In this document: piece after piece, positions 1 through 9,863 of the stretch | Layout of the letters: each line of letters opens with the position of its first letter | Position numbering within the stretch: the stretch's first letter is position 1 | Source: an uncultured Parvularculaceae bacterium | Lineage (GTDB): Bacteria > Pseudomonadota > Alphaproteobacteria > Caulobacterales > Parvularculaceae | Reading direction: 5' to 3' | DNA length: 39,353 nucleotides | Assembly: GCA_938015425.1 (NCBI GenBank) | Contig: CALLPQ010000154.1 | Span: 1-39,353 of the forward strand | Translations under genes and position numbers: made by a program | Notes under the pieces: model-generated | What the model saw: only the letters and a program-made list of their open reading frames with translations | Told to the model about the DNA's origin: nothing | Database searches by the model: none

Positions 1-331
1 TGTCGGGTAGAAAATAAGGTTGATTATCATATCCTGCCCCCACGGCAACGGGTTTGGGATTTTGTATGGAAAGTCCCTGATCCGTAATAATTATGTCGGC
101 CATATAAATATCGGTATTGGGCGGCGCGGCGGCATCGCTTGAAATATTAGGTGCCGTATCGGATGCAATCTTGATATTGTTGTCATCGGATTGACCGCAA
201 GCCGTTAGAGCCAGGCACATGACAAGAATGCGCGCATGGGGGCCATTTTTTGTTTTTGCTCTGGTTATTTCTTTGGTCACTTTTTGAGTCATTTTTTTGG
301 TGGTTGCCCTAATTACAAAATGATGCTGCAT
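1..331 (-). CDS. N-terminal part of a lipoprotein, probably PD40/TolB-like beta-propeller (truncated by window edge)
   Basis: Reverse-strand reading from ATG at 331 is open to base 1: MQHHFVIRATTKKMTQKV...ARILVMCLALTACGQSDDNN...DIYMADIIITDQGLSIQNPKPVAVGAGYDNQPYFLPD. LTAC lipobox; 'GYDNQPYFLPD' resembles PD40 repeats. Not in the supplied ORF track. Confidence 0.65.
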   Translation of the reverse strand, partial: MQHHFVIRATTKKMTQKVTKEITRAKTKNGPHARILVMCLALTACGQSDDNNIKIASDTAPNISSDAAAPPNTDIYMADIIITDQGLSIQNPKPVAVGAGYDNQPYFLPD

Positions 332-369
332 ATTCAAATCCCCTTATTGAAGAATAGTATTTTTAGATT

Positions 370-1572
370 TTATATTAAATCTAAAGCGCGACCTACTTTA
401 ATAAATGCCTGAACGGCCTCGTCGACGTGTTCATCTGTATGCGCCGCACACATTTGTGTGCGGATGCGCGCTTTGCCTTTCGGGACAACCGGATAAGAAA
501 AGGCAGTCACAAAAACACCTTCTTCCATCATTATATCTGCCATCTTACCGGCTTTTTTGGCGTCTCCTAGCATAACCGGAATGATAGGGTGTTCTCCTGG
601 TAGCAAATCAAATCCGGCGTCACTCATCTGGGTACGGAATCTTTTTGCATTCTTAAACAATTGAGTGCGAAGGCCATCCCCATTGGTAACTAGGTCTAGG
701 GTTTTTAAGGTGGCCCCTAACAAGGCAGGCGTTAACGCGTTGGAGAAAAGATAGGGCCGTGCGCGATTGCGCAATAGGTGAATGGTCTGGGCACTGGCGC
801 AAATATAGCCCCCCATGCCGCCGCCAAGGGCCTTACCCAATGTACCTGTTAAAATATCGACCTTATCGCCAACGCCGCAATGGTCTGGCGTGCCTTTTCC
901 TTTATCCCCCATAAAGCCGGTAGAATGGCAATCATCTACCATAATTAATGCATTATACTGATCGGCAAGTTTGGCGATCTGGTCCAATTTGGCGATATAT
1001 CCGTCCATGGAGAAGACGCCGTCCGTGACAATGAGTTTGCTGCGCGCGCCTTTTTCATCTGCCATCTTTAACTGGGCCTCTAAATCGTTCATATCCGAAT
1101 TGGCAAAACGGTATCGCTGGGCCTTGCAAAGGCGCACCCCGTCAATGATGGAGGCATGATTGAGACTATCTGAAATAATCGCGTCTTCTGGCCCTAGTAA
1201 AGGTTCGAACACGCCGCCATTGGCGTCAAAACATGCGGCGAATAATATACTATCCTCATACCCTAAATAATCGGCAATGGCTTTTTCAACGCGTCGATGT
1301 AAATCATTGGTGCCGCAAATAAAGCGCACGGACGCCATGCCGAAACCATATTCATCCATGGTGTCTTTTGCGGCCTGAACGATTTCAGGGTGATCCGCAA
1401 GGCCAAGATAATTATTGGCGCAAAAATTCAATACACGGACCGTTTTACCTTTGTGGGAAACTTCAATCTCAGGCCCTTGAGGGGAGGTGATTTCCCGCTC
1501 TATCTTTTCTAGACCTTGAGAGCGTAAATCTTCGATGGTTTCATGTATACGCTTATAAAATGCTTGATCCAT
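370..1572 (-). CDS. kbl: glycine C-acetyltransferase (2-amino-3-ketobutyrate CoA ligase)
   Basis: 400 aa; PLP aminotransferase class II alpha-oxoamine synthase pattern (LNFCANNYLGLADHPE, DDCHSTGFMGDKGKGT, GTLGKALGGGMGGY). Confidence 0.95.
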   Translation of the reverse strand: MDQAFYKRIHETIEDLRSQGLEKIEREITSPQGPEIEVSHKGKTVRVLNFCANNYLGLADHPEIVQAAKDTMDEYGFGMASVRFICGTNDLHRRVEKAIADYLGYEDSILFAACFDANGGVFEPLLGPEDAIISDSLNHASIIDGVRLCKAQRYRFANSDMNDLEAQLKMADEKGARSKLIVTDGVFSMDGYIAKLDQIAKLADQYNALIMVDDCHSTGFMGDKGKGTPDHCGVGDKVDILTGTLGKALGGGMGGYICASAQTIHLLRNRARPYLFSNALTPALLGATLKTLDLVTNGDGLRTQLFKNAKRFRTQMSDAGFDLLPGEHPIIPVMLGDAKKAGKMADIMMEEGVFVTAFSYPVVPKGKARIRTQMCAAHTDEHVDEAVQAFIKVGRALDLI

Positions 1573-1811
1573 GCAGGGGCTCCTTACGGTGTAGAGATGG
1601 GGGTGGCATCGCCATATTGATGATGAACGTGCATCTTATCGGCGGTGCTTCAGGGGATGTCAATTCAGCTTTAACGTCAAGCCCGTGAAAAGTATTAGGC
1701 CGAAACTATTAGGAGGTGGCTTGCTGTTTTGTATGAAATATCATACCCATAATGTAATTATTATGGTGCAATCTAGACGCCGGATATAAATTTAATTTAC
1801 AGGGCAAGGTC

Positions 1812-2549
1812 ATGTTTGATTTAAGTGGAAAAACAGCTTTAATAACGGGTGCAACGGGCGGTATTGGCGGAGAAATAGCCAAAGCGTTGCATGGGCGCGG
1901 CGCCAAAGTGACCCTTTCGGGGACGCGGGCAGAAAAATTGGAAACCTTGGCCCACGAATTGGGTGACGGGGCCTTTGTTGCGCCGTGTAACCTTTCTGAC
2001 TTGGAGGCAGTGGACGCGCTTCCCAAAACAGCGACCGAGGCGATGGGCGGTCTTGATATTGTGGTCTCGAATGCGGGAGTGACCCGTGACATGCTTATGT
2101 TGATGATGAAGCCGACCCATTGGGATGAAGTCATTCAGATTAATCTGACCGCTTATTATCGTCTAACCAAAGCGGCCTTACGGGGAATGACTAAAAAACG
2201 CTTTGGCCGGATTATTGGTATTACCTCTGTGGTCGGGGTGACGGGCAATGCGGGGCAGGCTAATTATGCGGCTTCTAAAGCGGGCATGATCGGCTTTTCC
2301 AAATCCTTGGCCCAAGAGGTGGCCAGCCGCAATGTAACCGTTAATTGTATTGCGCCGGGCTTTATTGAAACAGCCATGACAGATGCTTTGAACGATCAAC
2401 AAAAAGAGGCCATTTTGACAAAAATCCCAGCCGGCAAGATGGGCGCATCCCAGGATATAGCCGCCGCCGCATTATATCTGGCCTCTGATGAGGGCGGGTA
2501 TATGACGGGACAAACTTTGCATGTTAATGGCGGCATGGCGATGATTTAA
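1812..2549 (+). CDS. fabG: 3-oxoacyl-[ACP] reductase
   Basis: 245 aa SDR; TGATGGIGGEIA, NNAG-like VSNAGVTRD, YAASKAGMIGFSKSLA; followed by acpP and fabF. Confidence 0.95.
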   Translation: MFDLSGKTALITGATGGIGGEIAKALHGRGAKVTLSGTRAEKLETLAHELGDGAFVAPCNLSDLEAVDALPKTATEAMGGLDIVVSNAGVTRDMLMLMMKPTHWDEVIQINLTAYYRLTKAALRGMTKKRFGRIIGITSVVGVTGNAGQANYAASKAGMIGFSKSLAQEVASRNVTVNCIAPGFIETAMTDALNDQQKEAILTKIPAGKMGASQDIAAAALYLASDEGGYMTGQTLHVNGGMAMI

Positions 2550-2585
2550 GCACGTTTCGTCATTAATTCATTTAATAATAGAGCC

Positions 2586-2633
2586 GTTTAATTTAAGGAT
2601 CATTTAATTTAAGCACTATTTAATTTAAGCTAA
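2586..2633. repeat. three 16-bp tandem units, (g/a)tttaatttaagNNNN
   Basis: gtttaatttaaggatc / atttaatttaagcact / atttaatttaagctaa, read directly. Confidence 0.85.
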
Positions 2634-2944
2634 GGGTATGGATAGCTGAGCTTTTAGTGCCCCTATCAACAGGTTGTTTTCGCTGTAAATAAGCCCACAA
2701 ACCTTGCTAGAAACTATGGAAATGAGCGGTTAAAAGCACAAATACTTGAAAATTTTGCGAAACCCATTGCAAGAAATGACAATATGCCTTAATGCGCCCT
2801 AGCGGATCGCGATTGCATACACTATATACATGACGCGGTGCACACATAATTCTGGAATTTCGCCAACCAAAGCCTCTATTTATGGCGGTAAATAGCTTAA
2901 TTCCTCGTAGCCACTTATAACTGATAGCTTAGAAGGAGCCTTTA

Positions 2945-3181
2945 ATGTCAGATCTTGCGGATAATGTTAAAAAAATTGTTGTCGAACATCTTGATGTAGA
3001 CCCCGCGAAGGTCGAACCAAAGGCGAGTTTTATCGATGATCTTGGTGCCGATAGCCTTGATATTGTGGAACTTGTGATGGCATTTGAGGAAGAATTCAGC
3101 GTAGATATCCCTGATGACGCGGCTGAAACAATCCAGACTGTTGGTGACGCTATCGAGTTCATCACGAAGCAAAAAGGCTAA
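2945..3181 (+). CDS. acpP: acyl carrier protein
   Basis: 78 aa; [18 protein letters not shown] phosphopantetheine site; RBS aagaaggagcc. Confidence 0.98.
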   Translation: MSDLADNVKKIVVEHLDVDPAKVEPKASFIDDLGADSLDIVELVMAFEEEFSVDIPDDAAETIQTVGDAIEFITKQKG

Positions 3182-3324
3182 CTGGATAAAGCCTGCCTTC
3201 GGCTAAAGCCGATGGGGTGAATATCCGGGTAAAACACTTCGAATTTGAAGTTTTTTGAGTTTGAATTTTTTTAAGTTTTAAGTGTCAATTATCTAGACTG
3301 GCATTATCAATCGTTAAACCGCTT

Positions 3325-3359
3325 AAAAAGCTGCGTATCCTGTCAGGGCGCGGCTTTTT
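3325..3359 (+). terminator. putative Rho-independent terminator after acpP
   Basis: aaaaagctgcg ... cgcggcttttt, 11-bp stem with one G:T pair, T-tract. Confidence 0.7.
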
Positions 3360-3472
3360 ATGTGGGCGTTTGTGATTGAGATCATTGTGTTTAGAAAACC
3401 GTTTTATTTTTTGGGTTACAATGTGGGTCGCAACAATTGCTTATAAAGGGAGTTGGCCATAAATACGCCATA

Positions 3473-3552
3473 CGCTATTGATATCTGGCGCTATTGATAT
3501 CTGGCCCTATTGATATTCGGGGCTATTGATATCTAGCGCTATTGATAATTCA
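3473..3552. repeat. five 16-bp tandem units between acpP and fabF
   Basis: cgctattgatatctgg x2, ccctattgatattcgg, ggctattgatatctag, cgctattgataattca. Confidence 0.9.
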
Positions 3553-3680
3553 GCGTCAGTTTAATGATTATCTGTAAAAGCAGTCGATAAAGTTGAACGG
3601 GTCAGTTACACTCAACAAAATAGATAGAAGATGTCGCAGTTATATTTCGCCGATGATGATGGATAAGTGAGGGTAGGATT

Positions 3681-4964
3681 ATGAGACGTGTTGTAATTAC
3701 CGGACTTGGGTTGGTCTCTCCATTAGCGTCGGGTGTTGATGCTACATGGAAAAGGCTTTTAGCAGGCGAGAGTGCTGCGGGCCCTATTGATACTTTTGAT
3801 CCTGTGCAAATGCCTTGTAAAATATCGGCCCAGGTTCCTTTTACGAGCGGGCGCGGTGGCGGCGAGAAAGCCGGTTCAGATGCTTTTGATCCTGATATGT
3901 GGGTTGAAGCCAAAGAGCAAAGACGGATGGATGATTTTATTGTCTATGGCTTGGCTGCGGCGCAAATGGCATGGAAAAATTCCGGCATTGAATTAAAAAC
4001 CCGTGAGCAAGAAGAGCGGGCGGGGGTTCTGGCTGGTTCCGGTGTGGGCGGCATTGAGGGTATTGAGAAATATTCGATTATTAATCATGAAAAAGGCCCT
4101 CGTCGGGTTTCGCCATTTTTTATTACTGGTAGTTTGATTAATTTGATCTCTGGTCAGATTTCTATTCGCCTTGGCTTGCGGGGCCCTAACCATGCGGTGG
4201 TAACGGCTTGTTCTACGGGTGCCCACGCTATTGGCGATGCGGCACGGCTTATTATGTATGATGATGCGGATGTTATGATTGCTGGCGGTGCGGAGGCGGC
4301 GATGACCCCGCTGAGTATTGCCGGATTTGCAGCCTGTAAAGCATTGACCACCCATTTTAATGATACGCCGGAAAAAGCGTCGAGGCCTTATGATAAAGAT
4401 CGTGACGGGTTTTTGATGGGCGAAGGGGCCGGCATGTTGGTATTGGAAGAATATGAACACGCCAAAGCACGCGGCGCCAAAATCTATGCAGAAATTACAG
4501 GATACGGCCTTTCAGGCGATGCCCACCATATAACGGCCCCTGCCTCTGATGGAGATGGTGGCTTTCGGTCTATGACAATGGCTCTTAAGCGAGCCGGTTT
4601 ATCGGCCAAAGATATCAATTATGTGAACGCACACGGAACATCAACCCCGCTTGGTGACGAGATCGAGTTAGGAGCGGTTGAAAGATTGTTTGGTGATGCA
4701 GCAGATAAAGCTGTGATGTCTTCCACAAAATCATCTATTGGTCATTTATTAGGGGCCGCCGGTGCGGTAGAGGCAATATTTTGTGTGCTGGCTATGCGTG
4801 ATAATATTGCGCCACCCACCTTGAATCTTGATAATCCATCAGTTGAAACACCCATAAATCTGGTGCCCCATAAACCCCATAAAATGGAAATAAATGCTAT
4901 TTTAACCAACTCGTTTGGCTTTGGCGGCACCAATGCTTCACTCGTGATGACAAAGGTCGAGTGA
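3681..4964 (+). CDS. fabF: 3-oxoacyl-[ACP] synthase II
   Basis: 427 aa; RRVVITGLGLVSPL start, VTACSTGAHAIGDA active site, NAHGTSTPLGDEIE, GHLLGAAGAVEAIF. Confidence 0.97.
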   Translation: MRRVVITGLGLVSPLASGVDATWKRLLAGESAAGPIDTFDPVQMPCKISAQVPFTSGRGGGEKAGSDAFDPDMWVEAKEQRRMDDFIVYGLAAAQMAWKNSGIELKTREQEERAGVLAGSGVGGIEGIEKYSIINHEKGPRRVSPFFITGSLINLISGQISIRLGLRGPNHAVVTACSTGAHAIGDAARLIMYDDADVMIAGGAEAAMTPLSIAGFAACKALTTHFNDTPEKASRPYDKDRDGFLMGEGAGMLVLEEYEHAKARGAKIYAEITGYGLSGDAHHITAPASDGDGGFRSMTMALKRAGLSAKDINYVNAHGTSTPLGDEIELGAVERLFGDAADKAVMSSTKSSIGHLLGAAGAVEAIFCVLAMRDNIAPPTLNLDNPSVETPINLVPHKPHKMEINAILTNSFGFGGTNASLVMTKVE

Positions 4965-4994
4965 TGATAACAATGAGATGATGAAAGGGGTTGG

Positions 4995-5660
4995 TTAGAG
5001 GGTTTTTGCCATTACAATAAATGAACTTTGACCATCCCATGAATTTTTCATACCGCGGATAACATCTTTAAAACCAAATTTTTTGTAAAGAGCCATAGAA
5101 GCGGGGAGACCGCTTGTAGTTTCTACAAAGATTTCATCGAATTCCTTGATGCGTGCTTGTTCAAGAATATGATCCATCATTTGATTGCCAATGCCGTTGC
5201 GTCGCATATGGGGCAGGGTCAGCAACCATTTAAGTTGGCCTTGTTTTTTCATACCGCTTGAGCGATCAATCAATCCGGCGCAAGCGACGGTTTCTCCGTC
5301 TTGTTCTATAAAGAATATTTCACCAAGCCCTGCGTCTTCGCTTTGGAAGTCAGCGATTGAACGTGCAATATGGGCTTCAAACTTTAGGCGATAATTCGGC
5401 TTATCGAGTTGTGCTATTTCGTTCGTGGTATATCCCACCCCGTGAAGATTTAACAAAAGACCCAAATCACCAGGGCGATTGCCGGAGCGAATCTCGAAAT
5501 CAACCTCATTGTTGATATTGGATACACTATTATTATCAGTACCAAGATGTTGATCCAGACAAATTGCATCATCAATGCCGTTTAGTAAGTCACCCATTTG
5601 ATCTGCATTCGGGTTGGCAAGGGGTGTCATCGTGTCCATATTCTTAAATTCCTTTGGCAA
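4995..5660 (-). CDS. GNAT-family N-acetyltransferase
   Basis: LTLPHMRRNGIGNQMMDHILEQARIKEFDEIFVETTSGLPASMALYKKFGFK - acetyl-CoA binding motif and C-terminal GNAT pattern. Confidence 0.85.
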   Translation of the reverse strand: MPKEFKNMDTMTPLANPNADQMGDLLNGIDDAICLDQHLGTDNNSVSNINNEVDFEIRSGNRPGDLGLLLNLHGVGYTTNEIAQLDKPNYRLKFEAHIARSIADFQSEDAGLGEIFFIEQDGETVACAGLIDRSSGMKKQGQLKWLLTLPHMRRNGIGNQMMDHILEQARIKEFDEIFVETTSGLPASMALYKKFGFKDVIRGMKNSWDGQSSFIVMAKTL

Positions 5661-5780
5661 ACTGAACTTTTTGAGCGCGATGCAGCCCTATTGCGTAGAT
5701 AGGGCCGCATCCTCATTAGGCAAAGTATGACGCAAGGAGTTCAAAAAACCCTTAAAGGAAAAGTAAAATTGGCATGATTA

Positions 5781-7463
5781 TCACCCTTTTTGGTCGATTT
5801 TTTCTGCTGCGCGGACAATTTGTACAAATTCAGAGCGATAGCCATAGGGATCATCGCCTTTATTGGCTTGGGCAAGGTTAATGATTTGTTCATAATCAAT
5901 GTCGTGAGTGAATTTAGAGCGCGCCAGTTTTTGCCCGAAGGCGGCAACACTGGAGGCGAAGCGCGCTTCGATTGGTGCATCTTCAAGTGATTGATAGATA
6001 TCCTTGGTCATCACCGGCATGGTAATGAGGTTGCTTTTATCTTGATCGGGAAGCTTATAGCGTAATTTTACAAAGGCCAGCTCGTCTATATTCAAGTCGC
6101 TATTAATGGCCGGTTTTTTTCCATATCGCAAGTCATCTACAAGGCGACTATTTGATCCGTTTAATGATAATTCATAAAGAGCCGTAACGGTATGACCGGC
6201 GCCAATATCCCCCGCATCGACCGCGTCATTGTTAAAGTCTTCATTATTCAATGCGCGGGTTTCGTAGCCAATTAAACGATATTCGGCGACCACGGCGGGA
6301 TTAAACTCCACTTGAAATTTTAAATCTTTGGCGATTGGGAATAAAGTTGACGTAAATTCATTGACCAGAACTTTTCGGGCTTCGTTTAAGTTATCCACGT
6401 AAGCCGCAACACCATTGCCCGCTTGGGCCAGTTTTTGCGCCAGTACATCGTTATAATTGCCCTGTCCAAACCCTAATATGGTGAGGTAAATGCCGCTTTT
6501 GCGCTTACGGGCGACAAAATCTTCCAAACTGTCATCGTCTACGGTGCCGACATTGAAATCACCGTCAGTCGCCAGAAGAATGCGATTGACTTTGTTATCG
6601 GAAAAATTTTCTTCTGCTAAGTCATAAGCAAGGCTAATGCCTTGGCCGCCTGCGGTTGATCCGCCAGCGTTTAAATTATTTAAAGCCTTTAAAATTTTTG
6701 TTTTCTGGTTAGCCGCTGTTGGTTCTAACACCACGCCCGCAGCGCCCGCATAAACCACGATAGAAATTGTGTCATTTTCGTCTAGTTCGTTTAACATCAA
6801 TTTAATTGATTTTTTCACAAGGGGCAGTTTGTCTTCATTGCTCATAGAACCGGATACATCAAGTAATAAGACAATATTTGCGTCAAGGTTTTCAGCCTGC
6901 GGAGTGTCATAACCTTGCACACCGATATGCATTAGCTTTTTATCCTCGCTCCATGGGGATGGGGTGACCCAAACCGTGGGGGCAAATGGTTCTTCGGCGC
7001 TTGACGCTTTTTTATAGTCATAGGTAAAATAATTGACTAATTCTTCAACCCGAACGGCTTCCGACGGGGGAAGTGAGTTATTATTCATGATAAATCTTCG
7101 GCCAATAGAATAGGAGGCGCTGTCTACATCCGCTGAAAAAGTAGACAAAGGTTCCTTGGTGGCAAGTTTTACCGGATTGGCTTCGCCATTGTCATAACGC
7201 TCTGTATTGGCCGGTATATTGGGAACGATGTTTGGAATGGGGCTTGGAAGAGTAGAATGAAATCTTGATGACTTACTTTGTTTTATCTGTGAGCTATTGA
7301 CGGCAACTTGCTCTGATTCAGCCCGAACCTCCTCGCTAAGTATGGGCGCAGTGGTATCTGCTATTTCTTGCTCGGGTGTGGCCTCACACGCATAAAGTGT
7401 TAGGGCGCTAAAGCTGACGGCTAGAAATGATTTAGCATGACGGTGATTGAATTTGGTGATCAT
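5781..7463 (-). CDS. VWA-domain lipoprotein, YfbK-like (von Willebrand factor type A with DUF3520-like C-terminus)
   Basis: Signal/lipobox-like N-term (ALTLYACEA), STFSADVDSASYSIGRRFI, MIDAS motif LLLDVSGSMSNEDKLPLVK. Confidence 0.9.
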   Translation of the reverse strand: MITKFNHRHAKSFLAVSFSALTLYACEATPEQEIADTTAPILSEEVRAESEQVAVNSSQIKQSKSSRFHSTLPSPIPNIVPNIPANTERYDNGEANPVKLATKEPLSTFSADVDSASYSIGRRFIMNNNSLPPSEAVRVEELVNYFTYDYKKASSAEEPFAPTVWVTPSPWSEDKKLMHIGVQGYDTPQAENLDANIVLLLDVSGSMSNEDKLPLVKKSIKLMLNELDENDTISIVVYAGAAGVVLEPTAANQKTKILKALNNLNAGGSTAGGQGISLAYDLAEENFSDNKVNRILLATDGDFNVGTVDDDSLEDFVARKRKSGIYLTILGFGQGNYNDVLAQKLAQAGNGVAAYVDNLNEARKVLVNEFTSTLFPIAKDLKFQVEFNPAVVAEYRLIGYETRALNNEDFNNDAVDAGDIGAGHTVTALYELSLNGSNSRLVDDLRYGKKPAINSDLNIDELAFVKLRYKLPDQDKSNLITMPVMTKDIYQSLEDAPIEARFASSVAAFGQKLARSKFTHDIDYEQIINLAQANKGDDPYGYRSEFVQIVRAAEKIDQKG

Positions 7464-7778
7464 TTTTTCCTCGATTTTGATTTGGGCATTTTAGATGGAA
7501 AATAGTCTGATAGAGGGATAGGTTTAGATGATGAGACTAAAATACTATTTTAGGGCTGGAACTTGCCTGATTCGTGTTGATATTATGGTTTACGCTTTTC
7601 CGGGCTTCATTCACTCAGGACAAGCGAGGCAAAGCGCGTTAAATTTAACGCTAATTGGGAAGCTTGCTTGCCTTTGGCGCTATCTTTGCGCAAATTTTAA
7701 AAGACGGTTTTTGTAAAACAGGGTATAAAGTCAGATTATAAAGATCGGTAAATCGGTATTATGGGTAAAGTGTAATCC

Positions 7779-8861
7779 TTGGATGGATACAAGATGAGGG
7801 TAATGATGGTGCAAGATAATCAGGCGGGCGACCCAAAAGACAATCAGACAGGCAGTCATTTGGGCGGTCAGGCAGGCGGCGTCGTAAAAGGATTATTGAT
7901 TTTTTTCTTTGGGGTGATTGTGCTTTCTGTGGTTGCCGTCGGGGCGGGTGCTTATCTCGCGCAAAAAGAAATTAAGCGGGCAGGGCCTTTAACCGAGCAA
8001 ACCATTGTCCAGTTTAAAAATGGTTCTTCGGTGAATGCGATTGGTGAAACCTTAGCGGAAAATAATATTATTCGTAATGCGGACTTGTTTAAAGTCGCGG
8101 TGCGTTTGCGTAAGGCCCAAGGGGCATTAAAAGCGGGGGAATATCAATTTTCTCCGGGGCTTAGTGTGGAAGAGGTGATCGATGTATTGATGGAAGGAAA
8201 TTCCATTTTGCATTTTGTTACGATCCCCGAAGGGCGCACAACGGCGCAAATCCTGAAAATCTTGCAAGAAGATCCGGTTTTAACGGGTGATATAACCATC
8301 ACGCCGCGCGAAGGCGCGTTGTTGCCAGAAACATATGGGTTTTCTCGTGGTGATAGTCGAGATATGATCATTACGCGGATGATGAAAGATCAACAAAAAG
8401 TCATTGAGGAATTGTGGGAGACCCGAAAAAGCGGTTTGCCACTCTCAAACCCGCGTGATGCGATCATTCTTGCCTCGATTGTCGAAAAAGAAACCGGAGT
8501 CGCGGGAGAGCGTGATCGCATTGCGGCGGTGTTTATCAACCGTCTTAACCGTAAAATGCGCCTTGAGTCAGACCCCACCATTATCTATGGCCTAACCCAG
8601 GGGGAGCCATTGGGGCGTGGTTTGCGGGTGAGTGAAATTCGCGGAGAAACACCCTACAATACTTATGTTATCAACGGATTGCCGCCAACGCCAATTTGTA
8701 ACCCCGGCAAAGCCTCGATCGAGGCGGTTTTAAACCCGTCCGATAGCGAGGAAATCTTTTTTGTGGCTGATGGCACTGGCGGTCATGCTTTTGCTAAAAC
8801 CTTGAGGGAGCATAATGCAAATGTGCGCAAATGGCGCCGCATTGAGGGGGGAAGACGATAG
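7779..8861 (+). CDS. mltG: endolytic murein transglycosylase MltG
   Basis: YceG/MltG family: ILASIVEKETGVAGERDRIAAVFINRL, LESDPTIIYGLTQG, YNTYVINGLPPTPICNPGKASIEAVLNP. Precise start uncertain. Confidence 0.95.
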   Translation: MDGYKMRVMMVQDNQAGDPKDNQTGSHLGGQAGGVVKGLLIFFFGVIVLSVVAVGAGAYLAQKEIKRAGPLTEQTIVQFKNGSSVNAIGETLAENNIIRNADLFKVAVRLRKAQGALKAGEYQFSPGLSVEEVIDVLMEGNSILHFVTIPEGRTTAQILKILQEDPVLTGDITITPREGALLPETYGFSRGDSRDMIITRMMKDQQKVIEELWETRKSGLPLSNPRDAIILASIVEKETGVAGERDRIAAVFINRLNRKMRLESDPTIIYGLTQGEPLGRGLRVSEIRGETPYNTYVINGLPPTPICNPGKASIEAVLNPSDSEEIFFVADGTGGHAFAKTLREHNANVRKWRRIEGGRR

Positions 8862-8865
8862 CCTT

Positions 8866-9792
8866 ATGGATAAGCCTTTAAACTCATCTTCCTTCAAGCT
8901 ATCTTCTAACTTGTCATCCATGACCGGGTTTTCGCGCCTTGAGGGCCAGTTGGGTGAATGTCAATGGACGTGGGAAATGCGCAGTGTCAATGGCCGCGGG
9001 CTGGATATCCGGTTCCGGTTGCCCTATGGGTTTGAAGAATTAGAATTACGATTACGCAAAATTTTGCCTACTTACATTAAGCGGGGTACGGTGAATATCT
9101 CTCTTGATTTACGCGAGGCTGAAAATACGTCGCGTTTGTTTCTCAATCGTCGTACCTTTGATGATGTGATTTCAATGATTGAGGAAATGAAAAAATCCGA
9201 TGTGGATTTTGCAGCGCCCCGCCCTGAGGGTATATTATCTATTCGCGGGGTTGTGGAAACACAAAATCAATTGATCGATAAAGACGAGCGCCAACATTTA
9301 TATGCAAAACTTGAAGAAAGCTTTCTAGACTGTGTTAAAGCGTTGGATGAAGCGCGGCGAACCGAGGGCAGGGCGTTACAGTCGGTGATCGTAAAACAGA
9401 TTGAAGATATTGCCGCCCTGCTTAAGCAAGCCGAGACCCAGAGTGCAGCCATGCCCGAGGTGATGAAAACGAGGCTTAAAAAACAGATAAGCGAAGTGGC
9501 CAACGAGGCAGGTATTAGCGAAGAACGCCTTGCCCAAGAGGTTGCCATGATGGTGGTCAAGGCAGACATCCGTGAGGAAACAGATCGGTTGAATGCCCAT
9601 CTTGAGGCTGCCTACGCATTGTTGCAGAACGCGGAACCAGTAGGGCGTAAATTTGATTTTCTGGTGCAAGAGTTTAATCGGGAAATTAATACTTTATGTT
9701 CGAAGGCACCGGATATACAAAGTAAACAAACAGGATTGGCCATGAAAACAATTATTGATCAGCTTAGAGAGCAAATCCAAAACGTGGTTTAA
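8866..9792 (+). CDS. yicC: YicC/YloC family endoribonuclease
   Basis: SSMTGFSRLEGQ, WEMRSVNGRGLDIRFRLP, VQEFNREINTLCSKAPD; start at 8866 or 8917 preferred over the 8815 start, which overlaps mltG. Confidence 0.93.
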   Translation: MDKPLNSSSFKLSSNLSSMTGFSRLEGQLGECQWTWEMRSVNGRGLDIRFRLPYGFEELELRLRKILPTYIKRGTVNISLDLREAENTSRLFLNRRTFDDVISMIEEMKKSDVDFAAPRPEGILSIRGVVETQNQLIDKDERQHLYAKLEESFLDCVKALDEARRTEGRALQSVIVKQIEDIAALLKQAETQSAAMPEVMKTRLKKQISEVANEAGISEERLAQEVAMMVVKADIREETDRLNAHLEAAYALLQNAEPVGRKFDFLVQEFNREINTLCSKAPDIQSKQTGLAMKTIIDQLREQIQNVV

Positions 9793-9863
9793 CCTAAAAC
9801 GCGGTTGAAATCGAAACAAAGATACATACGAAATAAAGTACTAACGAAATAAAGGCATTTAAT

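Noticed and set aside
362-385. tttagattt-tatatt-aaatctaaa hairpin at the kbl stop codon as a terminator
   Set aside because: Perfect 9-bp stem but almost all A/T and overlapping the stop codon; too weak to call a terminator.
3993-4460. 155-aa antisense ORF inside fabF
   Set aside because: Shadow ORF opposite a strongly conserved gene; no independent support.
7528-7716. 62-aa ORF on + strand before mltG
   Set aside because: No RBS-like context, no recognisable motif, composition consistent with intergenic DNA.
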